Below are positions 1-6,658 of a DNA stretch of 7,269 nucleotides, piece after piece. The notes beneath the pieces were generated by a model. That model searched no databases. It was given only the letters and a program-made list of their open reading frames with translations, and was not told where the DNA came from. Source of the DNA: Candidatus Microgenomatus auricola (GTDB lineage Bacteria; Patescibacteriota; Patescibacteriia; UBA9570; XYC2-FULL-38-9). Where the stretch lies: positions 1 through 7,269 of the forward strand of contig SBBP01000094.1 of the NCBI GenBank assembly GCA_005239655.1, written 5' to 3'. The translations under genes and the position numbers were made by a program. Each line of letters begins with the position of its first letter. Position 1 is the first letter of the stretch.

Positions 1-2841
1 AACGAGGTTCTGGATTTTTGGAATGCAACCGATGCATTTCGAAAATCAGTGGAGATGCGTCCGGTCGATCGTCAGTACACGTTTTACGACGGCCCACCAT
101 TTGCCACTGGCTTGCCCCACTACGGTCACATTTCTGTCGGTGTGATTAAGGACGCTGTCGGGCGGTACTGGACGATGCGCGGCTATCGTGTTGAACGCGT
201 CTGGGGGTGGGATTGCCATGGCTTGCCGATGGAAAACATCATCGAAAAGCAGCTGGGGTTGAACGGTCGCAAGGACATCGAAGCGTTCGGTGTCGACAAA
301 TTCAATGAAGCCTGCCGTGCTGCGGTGCTGGAATACGAAGACGAGTGGAAAAAAATCGTTCCGCGTTTAGGGCGCTGGATCGACATGGATCATGCCTACA
401 AAACGATGGACATCAGCTACACAGAAAGTGTGTGGTGGGTGTTTTCTGAGTTATGGAAAAAAGGATTGATTTACGAAGGTCGCAAAGCAATGCACATCTG
501 TCCGCGGTGTGTGACTCCGCTCTCGAATTTTGAGGTGACGCTCGGATACAAAGATGTCGAAGATTTAGCAGTCACGTGGAAGTTTCCAGTCGTTGGTCAG
601 GACAACACATATTTTCTTGCGTGGACAACGACGCCGTGGAGCACGCCGGGGACAACGGGTTTGTCTGTTGGTCCGGATTTGACATACGTGAAGGCGCAGA
701 TCGGCGATGAGTGTGTCTATGTCGTGAAAGAACGTGCAGAGGCAGTGCTCGGAGGAACCGACTACACCATTGTCGAAGAAGTGAACGGAAGTGCGCTCGT
801 GGGTTTGGAATATACACATCTCGCGGATTGGTATCGCACCCTACCTGAAGTTTCCGGTAACGACAAAGTCTACCACGTGTATGCGGCCGACTATGTAGAA
901 ACCAGTGAAGGGACTGGCATCGTGACGATTAACGGTGCATACGGTGAAATTGATATGGAAGCGGCACGCAAGAATGGATTGCCACTGATTTTGGATGTGA
1001 ACATGGACGGCCTGTTCAACGAAAAAGCCTCTCCGCTCAACGGCATGGATGTGCATACAGGCCAAGCAAAATTTATTGACGATATGGTCGCGGCCGGTCG
1101 CGTGTTCACACAAGAGCCGTACAGACATAGTTACCCGCACTGTTGGCGCTGTGATACAGCGCTGTTAAATTACGCCACGAGTAGCTGGTTTGTGAAGGTG
1201 ACTGCACTCAAGGAGCAGCTGCTTGCAAATAACCAAAAAATTCACTGGGTGCCAGAACACATTAAAGATGGTCGTTTTGGCATGTGGCTCGAAAACGCAC
1301 GCGATTGGGCGATTTCGCGCAGCCGTTTTTGGGGAGCGCCGTTGCCAATTTGGCGCAGTGAGGATGGCGATGTGTTGTGTGTATCGAGCGTTGCGGAGTT
1401 GGAGCAGTGGAGTGGTCAGTCTGTTGCTGACCTTCATAAACACATCATCGACCCCATCACGATTGAGAAAGACGGAAAAACCTATCGTCGTGTTCCTGAA
1501 GTGCTCGACTGTTGGTTTGAATCGGGTTCGATGCCGTACGCGCAGTTACACTATCCGTTTGAGCACAGAGAGGATTTTGATCAGAAATTTCCCGCGCAGT
1601 TCATTGGAGAGGCGCAGGATCAAACACGTGGTTGGTTCTACACCTTGCATGTGCTTGCGACAGCACTCACGAGCGGTGATACCCCCTCAATACCCGTTGC
1701 GGAAAGTACGCCAGCGTTTTTGAATGTGATCGTGAATGGGATCGTGCTTGCCGAAGACGGAAAAAAAATGAGCAAGAAGCTCAAGAACTACCCGGATCCG
1801 ATGTTGCTTGTCGAACAGTACAGCGCTGATGCATTGCGGCTGTATATTGCGTCATCGCAACTGATGGAAGGGGAGAGCCTGAATTTTTCCGAGCAGGATG
1901 TGGACCAGGTGCAAAAAAAGTACATCAATACACTGTGGAATGTATGTACGTTTTACCAGATGTTTGCACGTGATGCGCAGCAGGAGATCACGCCAATCAC
2001 TCATACGGATGAAGTGAGCGCAGTGTTGGACCGCTGGATTCTAGCAAAACTGCATCGGTTGATTGCAGAGATTACTGATGGGTATGAAACGTATCGCATG
2101 CGCCAAGCAACACAGCCGTTGGTTGATTTTGTGCAAGAACTGTCGACGTGGTATGTCCGTCGCATTCGTAGCCGCGTGAAAGGGAGTGATGTGAATGATC
2201 GCCGCGTTGCGTTGCGAACGTTGAATACGGTATTGAGAACGCTGTGCGCTGTGGCTGCACCAATCACACCGTTCCTGGCGGAAAAAATTTACCGCGAGCT
2301 GCGCAATGATTCCGACCCTCAATCCATTCACCATGTGGATTGGCCACAAACGGTTGATGTGTTTGTTGACGAGTCGTTACTCAACGAAATGCAGACCGCA
2401 CGACAGTCGATTGAACAGGCGCTGGCTTTGCGCGCTGACGCAGGCATCAAGGTGCGGCAGCCGTTGCAGTCAGTCACCCTTGTCGGTCAGCCGATCAGCG
2501 AAGCGCTACAATTTGTTATCCGAGAAGAATTGAATGTTAAAGAGGTGAAGTACGGTGACACGGTTGCATTGGATACGAACATCACTGAGGAACTCAAGCT
2601 GGAGGGGTTGCTTCGTGAACTGGTACGGCAAACGAACGCACTGCGCAAGCAGCAAAAACTTTCAATTGGCGACCGCATTCATATCACGATCCAGACAGAC
2701 AGCGCACTAATCCAGCAGATGTTGGAGAAGCACGGTGTAGAATATAAACAAGGTGTCTTAGCAGACGATGTGCAACGAACAGCTGAACCGCAGACGCATT
2801 CATTCGATATTGATGGCGAATTGTTGACCATCGCATTTTGA
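1..2841 (+). CDS. ileS: Isoleucyl-tRNA synthetase, eukaryote-like type (5' end cut by window edge)
   Basis: This cytoplasmic enzyme charges tRNA-Ile with isoleucine. The reading frame is open from base 1, so the GTG at 49 is not the true start; the residues before it (NEVLDFWNATDAF...) match the usual N-terminal helix of the family, and only a short N-terminus is missing. Seen in order: class I signature HYGH (118-129), WDCHGLP, a Cys pair CPRC (499-510), editing-domain TTTPW (625-639), a second Cys pair CWRC (1141-1152), WAISRSRFWG, QTRGWFYTL, the KMSKS loop as KMSKK followed by NYPDP (from 1765), then an anticodon-binding domain ending in the EELNVKEV segment. HYGH plus KMSK-x-KNYPDP is typical of the eukaryote-like IleS2 group, known for mupirocin resistance. 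The C-terminal Zn finger of the IleS1 group is absent, as expected. Two normally conserved editing-site residues appear changed (see findings). The identification is secure. Confidence 0.97.
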   Translation, partial: NEVLDFWNATDAFRKSVEMRPVDRQYTFYDGPPFATGLPHYGHISVGVIKDAVGRYWTMRGYRVERVWGWDCHGLPMENIIEKQLGLNGRKDIEAFGVDKFNEACRAAVLEYEDEWKKIVPRLGRWIDMDHAYKTMDISYTESVWWVFSELWKKGLIYEGRKAMHICPRCVTPLSNFEVTLGYKDVEDLAVTWKFPVVGQDNTYFLAWTTTPWSTPGTTGLSVGPDLTYVKAQIGDECVYVVKERAEAVLGGTDYTIVEEVNGSALVGLEYTHLADWYRTLPEVSGNDKVYHVYAADYVETSEGTGIVTINGAYGEIDMEAARKNGLPLILDVNMDGLFNEKASPLNGMDVHTGQAKFIDDMVAAGRVFTQEPYRHSYPHCWRCDTALLNYATSSWFVKVTALKEQLLANNQKIHWVPEHIKDGRFGMWLENARDWAISRSRFWGAPLPIWRSEDGDVLCVSSVAELEQWSGQSVADLHKHIIDPITIEKDGKTYRRVPEVLDCWFESGSMPYAQLHYPFEHREDFDQKFPAQFIGEAQDQTRGWFYTLHVLATALTSGDTPSIPVAESTPAFLNVIVNGIVLAEDGKKMSKKLKNYPDPMLLVEQYSADALRLYIASSQLMEGESLNFSEQDVDQVQKKYINTLWNVCTFYQMFARDAQQEITPITHTDEVSAVLDRWILAKLHRLIAEITDGYETYRMRQATQPLVDFVQELSTWYVRRIRSRVKGSDVNDRRVALRTLNTVLRTLCAVAAPITPFLAEKIYRELRNDSDPQSIHHVDWPQTVDVFVDESLLNEMQTARQSIEQALALRADAGIKVRQPLQSVTLVGQPISEALQFVIREELNVKEVKYGDTVALDTNITEELKLEGLLRELVRQTNALRKQQKLSIGDRIHITIQTDSALIQQMLEKHGVEYKQGVLADDVQRTAEPQTHSFDIDGELLTIAF

Positions 2842-2850
2842 TTTTATTGC

Positions 2851-2961
2851 GTGGTGGGTGGCACCGGAAAGGGTGCCTTGGGCGTGCGAGCTGCGATTCC
2901 GGCGACGAGCCGGTCGCGCGTAGCACCGCCAAGGATTGCTTTCCGGTGACAGGACCCACAC
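2851..2961 (+). other. Long interrupted inverted repeat (structured RNA or miniature repeat element)
   Basis: Nearly the whole ileS-recO gap can fold into one rod. Outer helix: 2854-2859 with 2954-2959 (6 bp). After an asymmetric internal loop (GG against ACAGG), 2862-2871 pairs with 2939-2948 (10 bp, perfect). Inside, CCTTGG 2876-2881 pairs with CCAAGG 2929-2934, GTGC 2884-2887 with GCAC 2923-2926, GCGA 2893-2896 with TCGC 2914-2917, and CCGGC 2899-2903 with GCCGG 2909-2913 around a GACGA loop. A competing local hairpin, GGCACC 2860-2865 with GGTGCC 2872-2877, would break the 10-bp helix. No T-tract follows, so it is not a standard terminator. It does not show the conserved SRP RNA apical motif, nor a tmRNA or RNase P core. 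The strand is assumed from the neighbours. Whether it is an RNA gene, a leader element of recO or a small inverted-repeat element cannot be decided here. Confidence 0.5.
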
Positions 2962-2975
2962 AATGAAACATCACT

Positions 2976-3725
2976 ATGGCATTCACCTACAAATCCGACG
3001 CAATCATCTTGAAGCGCTGGGACTACAAAGAACAGGATCGCATGGTGCGCCTGCTCACACGCGACTTTGGCAAAATCACCTGTCGCGCCATCAGCGCACG
3101 CAAACTCGAGTCCAAACTTGCTGGGCATTTGGAGCCGTTCATTCACACGCAGGCATTTTTTGCACGTTCAAAAACGATCGACATCATCGCGGGTTCCAAT
3201 ACGATCACGGCGAATGAACGTTTGCGCCAATCACTATCGCATTACGCAAGTGCCGGCGCTTTTGTGGAAATCGTCGATCGCTGGGTGCAGGAGCGTGATA
3301 CCGATGTGCCGATGTTTGATCATGTGCGTGCATTTCTCCATTGGCTCAACACGCATAATGCGAACGCAATTGTGTTTGTGGGAGCAGTACTTCAGATGTT
3401 TGAAATGCTGGGTTACTGCCTTGGGCTCTACCGTTGTCATCGCTGTCAACAGTTGGTCACTCCCGTCGGCATAACGTTTCACCTCCAGCTCTGGAATGTG
3501 GAGTGTGCCGATTGCCGCGATCATGAAGAGACCATTCCGCTCACCGAGGAGTTGCTCAAGTCGCTGCGGTTCTTGATGGAAAATGATTTTGATACCATCG
3601 CACGTTTACGCATTTCCACACAGACATGGGAAGACCTGTATCGGTTTTTGCGCACGCTCATACACTACCACACCGGCGCAGAATTGCGGTCAGACGTCAT
3701 CTTTAGCGCCTTGTTGCGTGCCTAA
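2976..3725 (+). CDS. recO: DNA repair and recombination mediator RecO
   Basis: RecO works with RecR (and RecF) to displace single-strand-binding protein and load RecA on gapped DNA; it also anneals complementary strands. The 249-residue product has the family's usual length. The N-terminal OB-fold region (about residues 1-80) shows the expected opening, with SDAIILKRWDYKEQDRMVRLLT followed by FGKI. The C-terminal helical domain carries a zinc-binding site of two Cys pairs, CHRC (154-157) and CADC (177-180), as in many RecO proteins. The ATG at 2976 gives the canonical N-terminus, although no clear Shine-Dalgarno site precedes it; the ATG at 2963 is in another frame. It follows ileS on the same strand, and no separate promoter was recognised, so it may be read through from ileS past the structured gap. 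Its stop overlaps that of the convergent sugar kinase gene. Confidence 0.93.
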   Translation: MAFTYKSDAIILKRWDYKEQDRMVRLLTRDFGKITCRAISARKLESKLAGHLEPFIHTQAFFARSKTIDIIAGSNTITANERLRQSLSHYASAGAFVEIVDRWVQERDTDVPMFDHVRAFLHWLNTHNANAIVFVGAVLQMFEMLGYCLGLYRCHRCQQLVTPVGITFHLQLWNVECADCRDHEETIPLTEELLKSLRFLMENDFDTIARLRISTQTWEDLYRFLRTLIHYHTGAELRSDVIFSALLRA

Positions 3726-4534
3726 AATCCGCCAATGTGCGTTGCGGTGTGCGCTGCTAACTCTGCGCCGACCTTGAGCGACTGTTCGATACTTTTCGTT
3801 TTTAGATAGGTGACCACAAAACCAGCGCGGAAGGTGTCGCCACACCCAGTCGTGTCCACCATTGTGCGTATCCACCGTGCCGGTTCGGTGTAGACACGTC
3901 CATTAAAGTATGTTTGCACACCTTTTGGGCCAAGTGTGAGTGTGATCATTTTTTTTGGATTGGATTCGGCAATGGAGCGGATCGTTTCAATGAGTGATTC
4001 ATCGCCTCCAATAAATGCAGCGTCGATGTCTTCGAGGTAGTGCATCATCATCGCGGTCACATCGCCGTGTGAAAATCCAGGAATATCCGCGTCGCGTGAA
4101 AAGTCACCGATTTTGAGTGGCTTTTCGAGTGGCGTTAGCATCACATGTTCAAAAATATCTTTCAGGCCGTCAGTCAACGGTGCCACGACGGCATCCGCTT
4201 GGTCCATGACTGCCAGATCTTGTTTCGTTAATCGGAGATCGGAGAGCACGCCCGGGTAAAAACCGGTGAACGTGCGTTCTTTTCCTACGAGGCGAATGTT
4301 TTGGCGTGATGTGGCTCCGGCGAGTCGTTGAATATGAGAGGTGTCCACCCCCTCGTGCTGCATTGCGCGTAAAAAGATTTCAGCGTTTTGATCGTTTCCG
4401 AGAGCGGAAATCAACATCGCAGGTGCACCCATGCGACGCACGTGCACGGCAAAGTTCGTCGCAATGCCCCCAGCAAATTTTTCGCCTGTCGTAACGTAGT
4501 GATCAATACAGGCGTCGCCAATGGAAATAATCAT
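3722..4534 (-). CDS. PfkB/ribokinase-family sugar kinase, FrlD-like
   Basis: This is probably a cytoplasmic ATP-dependent kinase that phosphorylates a sugar or sugar-amine conjugate. The 270-residue product opens with IGDACIDHY and has the substrate-binding GGIATNFAV segment (about 22-30). Near the C-terminus is the PfkB signature DTTGCGDTFRAGF, starting at residue 227, with D233 as catalytic base (3836-3838). Its short length and the spacing of GVDTSHI, the ERTFTGFYPGVLSDL stretch and the FSRDADIPGF stretch resemble E. coli fructoselysine 6-kinase (FrlD), which is also about 260 residues. That resemblance is from memory and does not establish the substrate, and no FrlB-type deglycase is visible. 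The ATG at 4534 overlaps the TGA of the upstream btpA-like gene (ATGA), so translation is probably coupled. The TAG at its end shares bases with the recO TAA. The family call is firm; the substrate is unknown. Confidence 0.9.
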   Translation of the reverse strand: MIISIGDACIDHYVTTGEKFAGGIATNFAVHVRRMGAPAMLISALGNDQNAEIFLRAMQHEGVDTSHIQRLAGATSRQNIRLVGKERTFTGFYPGVLSDLRLTKQDLAVMDQADAVVAPLTDGLKDIFEHVMLTPLEKPLKIGDFSRDADIPGFSHGDVTAMMMHYLEDIDAAFIGGDESLIETIRSIAESNPKKMITLTLGPKGVQTYFNGRVYTEPARWIRTMVDTTGCGDTFRAGFVVTYLKTKSIEQSLKVGAELAAHTATHIGGF

Positions 4535-5322
4535 CGTGAATCGATCATGCTTCTTAACGCTCGTACGCGCGCGACATCAACCCGGTCGTGTGCATCTTTG
4601 AGTGATGTGCCAACGAACGCACCATCACAGAGTGCGAACTGCTCGTGTACATTTTGCGCAGTGATGCCTGCGCCGACAAGGACAGGAACCTCCGGGTAGG
4701 CGTCTTTCACCAGGCGAATTCGCGCAAGTGGTGTTTCGTAACCGGTTGCTGAGCCAGTGACCACTACACCTGTCGCTCCTGCCTCTATAGCCTGTTTTGC
4801 GGATGTCGTCAATGGCTTTTCGTTTTCTAACAGCTGTTTATGCTTCACTTGAATATCCGCAAACACGGAAATGTGTTCTGCGTGGAGTGACGAGCGATAG
4901 GCCATGATTGCCGATGCCTCGGGTTCGATGACGCCAGCCGGGCAGGAGACGCGGTCGACGAAGACATCAATGCGCACAAACTGGCAGTGGTGAGCGTTTG
5001 CGATGTCGAACGACGCCCTCCAATCGTTGAGTAAGACATCGACGCCCAACGGCAGTGCAGTGATTGCGCGGATGGCGGCGACGGCGTCAGCGATGCAGGC
5101 GCGTTGTTCCGAAGTCACGAGAACGGTTGGTGGTTGGTCTCGGTCGTTTTCAATCAGCAGGCCATCAACGCCACCGTCAATGAGTGCATGTGCGTCTGCC
5201 AGAGCATGTTGAATGTACGCGGATTGGCCGGGGTAGTTGGAATAACCAACAGATGGCCGTAAATGCACCATGCCAATGAACGGTTTTGTTGTGTTGAACA
5301 GTTGCTGAAATTCCTGCATCAT
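4531..5322 (-). CDS. BtpA/SgcQ-family TIM-barrel protein
   Basis: This 263-residue product has the BtpA family's usual length and signature segments: KPFIGMVHL (13-21), GGVDGLLIEND (50-60), VFADIQVKH (153-161), GATGVVVTG (182-190), and a C-terminal phosphate-binding-type pattern, VGAGITAQN (216-224) then DGAFVGTSLK (233-242). The fold is a predicted TIM barrel. The family was named for a cyanobacterial photosystem I biogenesis factor, and E. coli SgcQ lies in a putative sugar operon; its reaction is not established. Its tight coupling to a sugar kinase favours a role in sugar-phosphate metabolism over anything photosynthetic, but this is inference. Two adjacent ATG codons (5322 and 5319) could serve as start. 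It is the first gene of a two-gene operon with its own promoter just upstream, and it overlaps the kinase start by 4 bases. Confidence 0.9.
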   Translation of the reverse strand: MMQEFQQLFNTTKPFIGMVHLRPSVGYSNYPGQSAYIQHALADAHALIDGGVDGLLIENDRDQPPTVLVTSEQRACIADAVAAIRAITALPLGVDVLLNDWRASFDIANAHHCQFVRIDVFVDRVSCPAGVIEPEASAIMAYRSSLHAEHISVFADIQVKHKQLLENEKPLTTSAKQAIEAGATGVVVTGSATGYETPLARIRLVKDAYPEVPVLVGAGITAQNVHEQFALCDGAFVGTSLKDAHDRVDVARVRALRSMIDSR

Positions 5323-5331
5323 TCCAGCTCT

Positions 5332-5360
5332 ATTATCGGTTTCTTTTGTGATGGCGTCAA
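5332..5360 (-). promoter_or_regulatory. Sigma-70-type promoter of the btpA-kinase operon
   Basis: On the minus strand, TTGACG (5355-5360, five of six matches to the -35 consensus) and GATAAT (5332-5337, five of six matches to -10) are separated by exactly 17 bp. The expected start of transcription is near 5325, only about 3-4 nt before the ATG at 5322, so the mRNA would be nearly leaderless. The -35 box begins 8 bp beyond the T-tract of the preceding terminator, which leaves no room for a longer upstream control region. Confidence 0.75.
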
Positions 5361-5368
5361 ACGAGTAT

Positions 5369-5418
5369 AAAAAAAAGAGCTCGGCCGGTCTCTGGGGTGA
5401 AGAGACTCACAGGCCGAG
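5369..5418 (-). terminator. Rho-independent terminator of the 5407-6498 gene
   Basis: On the minus strand, CTCGGCC (5412-5418) pairs with GGCCGAG (5380-5386), 7 bp. After a bulge, GTCTCT (5401-5406) pairs with AGAGAC (5388-5393), 6 bp, around a 7-nt loop. GCTC and then eight T residues (5369-5376) follow. The TGA stop of the gene (5407-5409) lies in the bulge of the upstream arm. There is no T-tract on the plus-strand side, so it acts in one direction only. Confidence 0.88.
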
Positions 5419-6498
5419 GTGGGTGAGCTTGATCTTCCGACGGCGAGGGTTCAGCCCGCCGGGGAGGATCTCTGGAGGATTCCCTGGTAGTGCACGCAGC
5501 TCCGCTGGGAACTTGTCCAGGAAGGCCGTTCCCCCCTCCCATGTTGGGACGTTGCATCGGAGGACGCCGGTCCAGACCCCGCTCTCACGAGCCGCCACGT
5601 ATTTGGACAGTGCGGAGCGAAGAGCGTCATAGGGATCCTCCGGAATCTGTGCTCTTTCGAGGCCTATGGACGTGGCCTCGTAGAGCAGCTTCTGGATCGC
5701 CCCTTGGGGGTAGAGCACAGGTGCGCTTGCACCTCCACGCACTGGTTTGAGTTCCTCTGCGCGTCTGTACTGGAACGGGAGTGCCGTTTCCATAGAGTCG
5801 CACAGGATTTCTCCCAGTTCCGGTGGCATCCCCACCACCTGCATCCATGACGGCACGTAGTCGTTGTGGGAGAAGAAGAACCGGGACGGGAGCTTCAACC
5901 TGAACTTCTGCCACAGTGCCTGGAGCACGCGCCCCCAGCAGCCGGTGTCCACCAGTACGATCTTGTCGCGATGCCGGTCGTCGATCAAATCCCGCAGGTA
6001 CTTCCTGAGCTCACGCTCGCTGACTTGGTCTGGGAGGCCTCCGTCGTCCCTCATGTCCTCGTCTGCGATGTCGTCGTCCCTGATGTTGAGGAGCGGACGG
6101 TTGAGGTGCAGCCCGATGTGTCGCAGCCCCACCCGATGGTGGGTGATCAGCAGCTTGTGGAGCCACCCTGCGTCCCGCAACGCGAAAAGAAGGATCGCGT
6201 CGTCCGGCACAGTCGAGTACACCCACTCGAGGTACGCCAGCCCGATCGGCCCCCAGATGTTCTCGGCGAGATCGCTGTAGAGCGCCTGCGCCTTGCTGAG
6301 GCTATCCCCACACACTTCTCGCAGCGCAGCCACGTGCCAGGCAGCCAGCTCGGGCTGCTTCATCTCTTCGACCAGCGAGCGGGAATACTCCTTCCACCTG
6401 CGGTCGGCCTTCTCCCCCGTTGGATCAGTGGTGATGATCTGGTCCGGTGGCTTTCCCTGTTTCCACTTTTCCGGTTTTCCCTTTCTGGTTCTTGCCAC
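5407..6498 (-). CDS. Protein of unknown function, 363 residues
   Basis: I do not recognise this protein with confidence. The GTG at 6498 is chosen as start because a strong Shine-Dalgarno sequence (GGGAGGGG, 6501-6508) precedes it; an in-frame TTG at 6582 would add 28 residues translated from repeat-rich leader. The first 40 residues are basic and polar (VARTRKGKPEKWKQ...). There is no signal peptide or clear membrane segment. Notable stretches are GPIGLAYLEWV (83-93), AILLFALRDAGWLHKLL (101-117), an acidic patch RDDDIADEDMRDD (140-152), IVLVDTGCWGRVLQAL (180-195) and SMETALPFQYRR (235-246). This order loosely recalls the non-HAD part of COG5610-like proteins found near polysaccharide genes (GP..L.Y..W, RD.., VD.GW.G..Q), and VLVDTG..G could also suggest a phosphoribosyltransferase-like loop; both ideas are weak. 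Codon use is more G/C-ending than in the genes to the left. It has its own promoter and terminator. Confidence 0.85.
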   Translation of the reverse strand: MARTRKGKPEKWKQGKPPDQIITTDPTGEKADRRWKEYSRSLVEEMKQPELAAWHVAALREVCGDSLSKAQALYSDLAENIWGPIGLAYLEWVYSTVPDDAILLFALRDAGWLHKLLITHHRVGLRHIGLHLNRPLLNIRDDDIADEDMRDDGGLPDQVSERELRKYLRDLIDDRHRDKIVLVDTGCWGRVLQALWQKFRLKLPSRFFFSHNDYVPSWMQVVGMPPELGEILCDSMETALPFQYRRAEELKPVRGGASAPVLYPQGAIQKLLYEATSIGLERAQIPEDPYDALRSALSKYVAARESGVWTGVLRCNVPTWEGGTAFLDKFPAELRALPGNPPEILPGGLNPRRRKIKLTHLGL

Positions 6499-6500
6499 GT

Positions 6501-6508
6501 CCCCTCCC
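6501..6508 (-). promoter_or_regulatory. Strong ribosome binding site that fixes the GTG start at 6498
   Basis: The minus-strand sequence GGGAGGGG, followed by AC and GTG, is a good anti-Shine-Dalgarno match, with its GGAGG core 4 nt from the start codon. No comparable site precedes the in-frame TTG at 6582, so the shorter 363-residue product is preferred. The other genes in this window lack such a strong site. Confidence 0.75.
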
Positions 6509-6509
6509 G

Positions 6510-6548
6510 TTGGTAGTTGGTAGTATGTTGCGTGCAATTCGTGCAATT
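6510..6548. repeat. Two short perfect tandem repeats in the leader of the unknown gene
   Basis: TTGGTAG is repeated head to tail at 6510-6516 and 6517-6523, and CGTGCAATT at 6531-6539 and 6540-6548 (plus-strand reading). Both pairs lie between the putative promoter and the Shine-Dalgarno site of the 5407-6498 gene, so they could be protein-binding half-sites or recent slippage duplications. No coding role is likely if the GTG start is right. Confidence 0.6.
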
Positions 6549-6601
6549 TGTGAAGTGTGCTCGCCTCTTTTTTGGATCGCAAAAAATGGCGTTGTAACTA
6601 C

Positions 6602-6631
6602 ACCTTAGAACATGTTCTAACGTTTTGTCAA
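6602..6631 (-). promoter_or_regulatory. Putative promoter with a 16-bp palindromic operator
   Basis: The minus strand has a perfect -35 box TTGACA (6626-6631). The best -10 candidate 18 bp downstream is TAAGGT (6602-6607), which is weak. The perfect palindrome TTAGAACATGTTCTAA (6605-6620) fills most of the spacer and touches the -10. A dimeric repressor bound there would block RNA polymerase. The promoter would leave a leader of about 100 nt before the GTG at 6498. The palindrome is certain; the promoter and operator roles are inferred from its position. No regulator gene is visible in the window. Confidence 0.6.
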
Positions 6632-6658
6632 TGCGCTCCGTTGACGTTGGATCTCTAC

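Noticed and set aside
1762..1769. Run of eight A residues in ileS as a possible frameshift site.
   Set aside because: The frame continues correctly through the KMSKK motif to the normal C-terminus, so nothing suggests programmed slippage.
2856..2866. GGGTGGCACCG resembles the T-box antiterminator core (GGGTGGNACCGCG), next to an aminoacyl-tRNA synthetase gene.
   Set aside because: It lies 15 nt after the ileS stop rather than upstream of a synthetase, no specifier stem fits in the space before it, and the match breaks after ACCG.
2844..3146. 100-codon open frame on the minus strand across the gap and the recO start.
   Set aside because: It is antisense to recO and to the inverted repeat, has no recognisable family motif and no ribosome binding site; it is a shadow frame.
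3836..3856. The PfkB signature reads GCGD instead of the textbook GAGD.
   Set aside because: Cys at this position occurs in other PfkB kinases and the catalytic Asp is kept, so it is not evidence of lost activity.
5866..6516. 216-codon open frame on the plus strand opposite the unknown gene.
   Set aside because: It is a typical shadow frame in G+C-rich sequence; the minus-strand frame is longer and has a ribosome binding site, promoter and terminator.
6582..6582. In-frame TTG as an upstream start of the unknown gene.
   Set aside because: It has no Shine-Dalgarno site, and the added 28 residues would be encoded by the repeat-rich leader; the GTG at 6498 has a strong site.
6605..6620. The palindrome read as an SOS (LexA) box because it contains GAAC and GTTC.
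   Set aside because: The half-sites are separated by 2 bp, whereas the Bacillus and mycobacterial LexA boxes have GAAC-N4-GTTC, and other known boxes fit no better.
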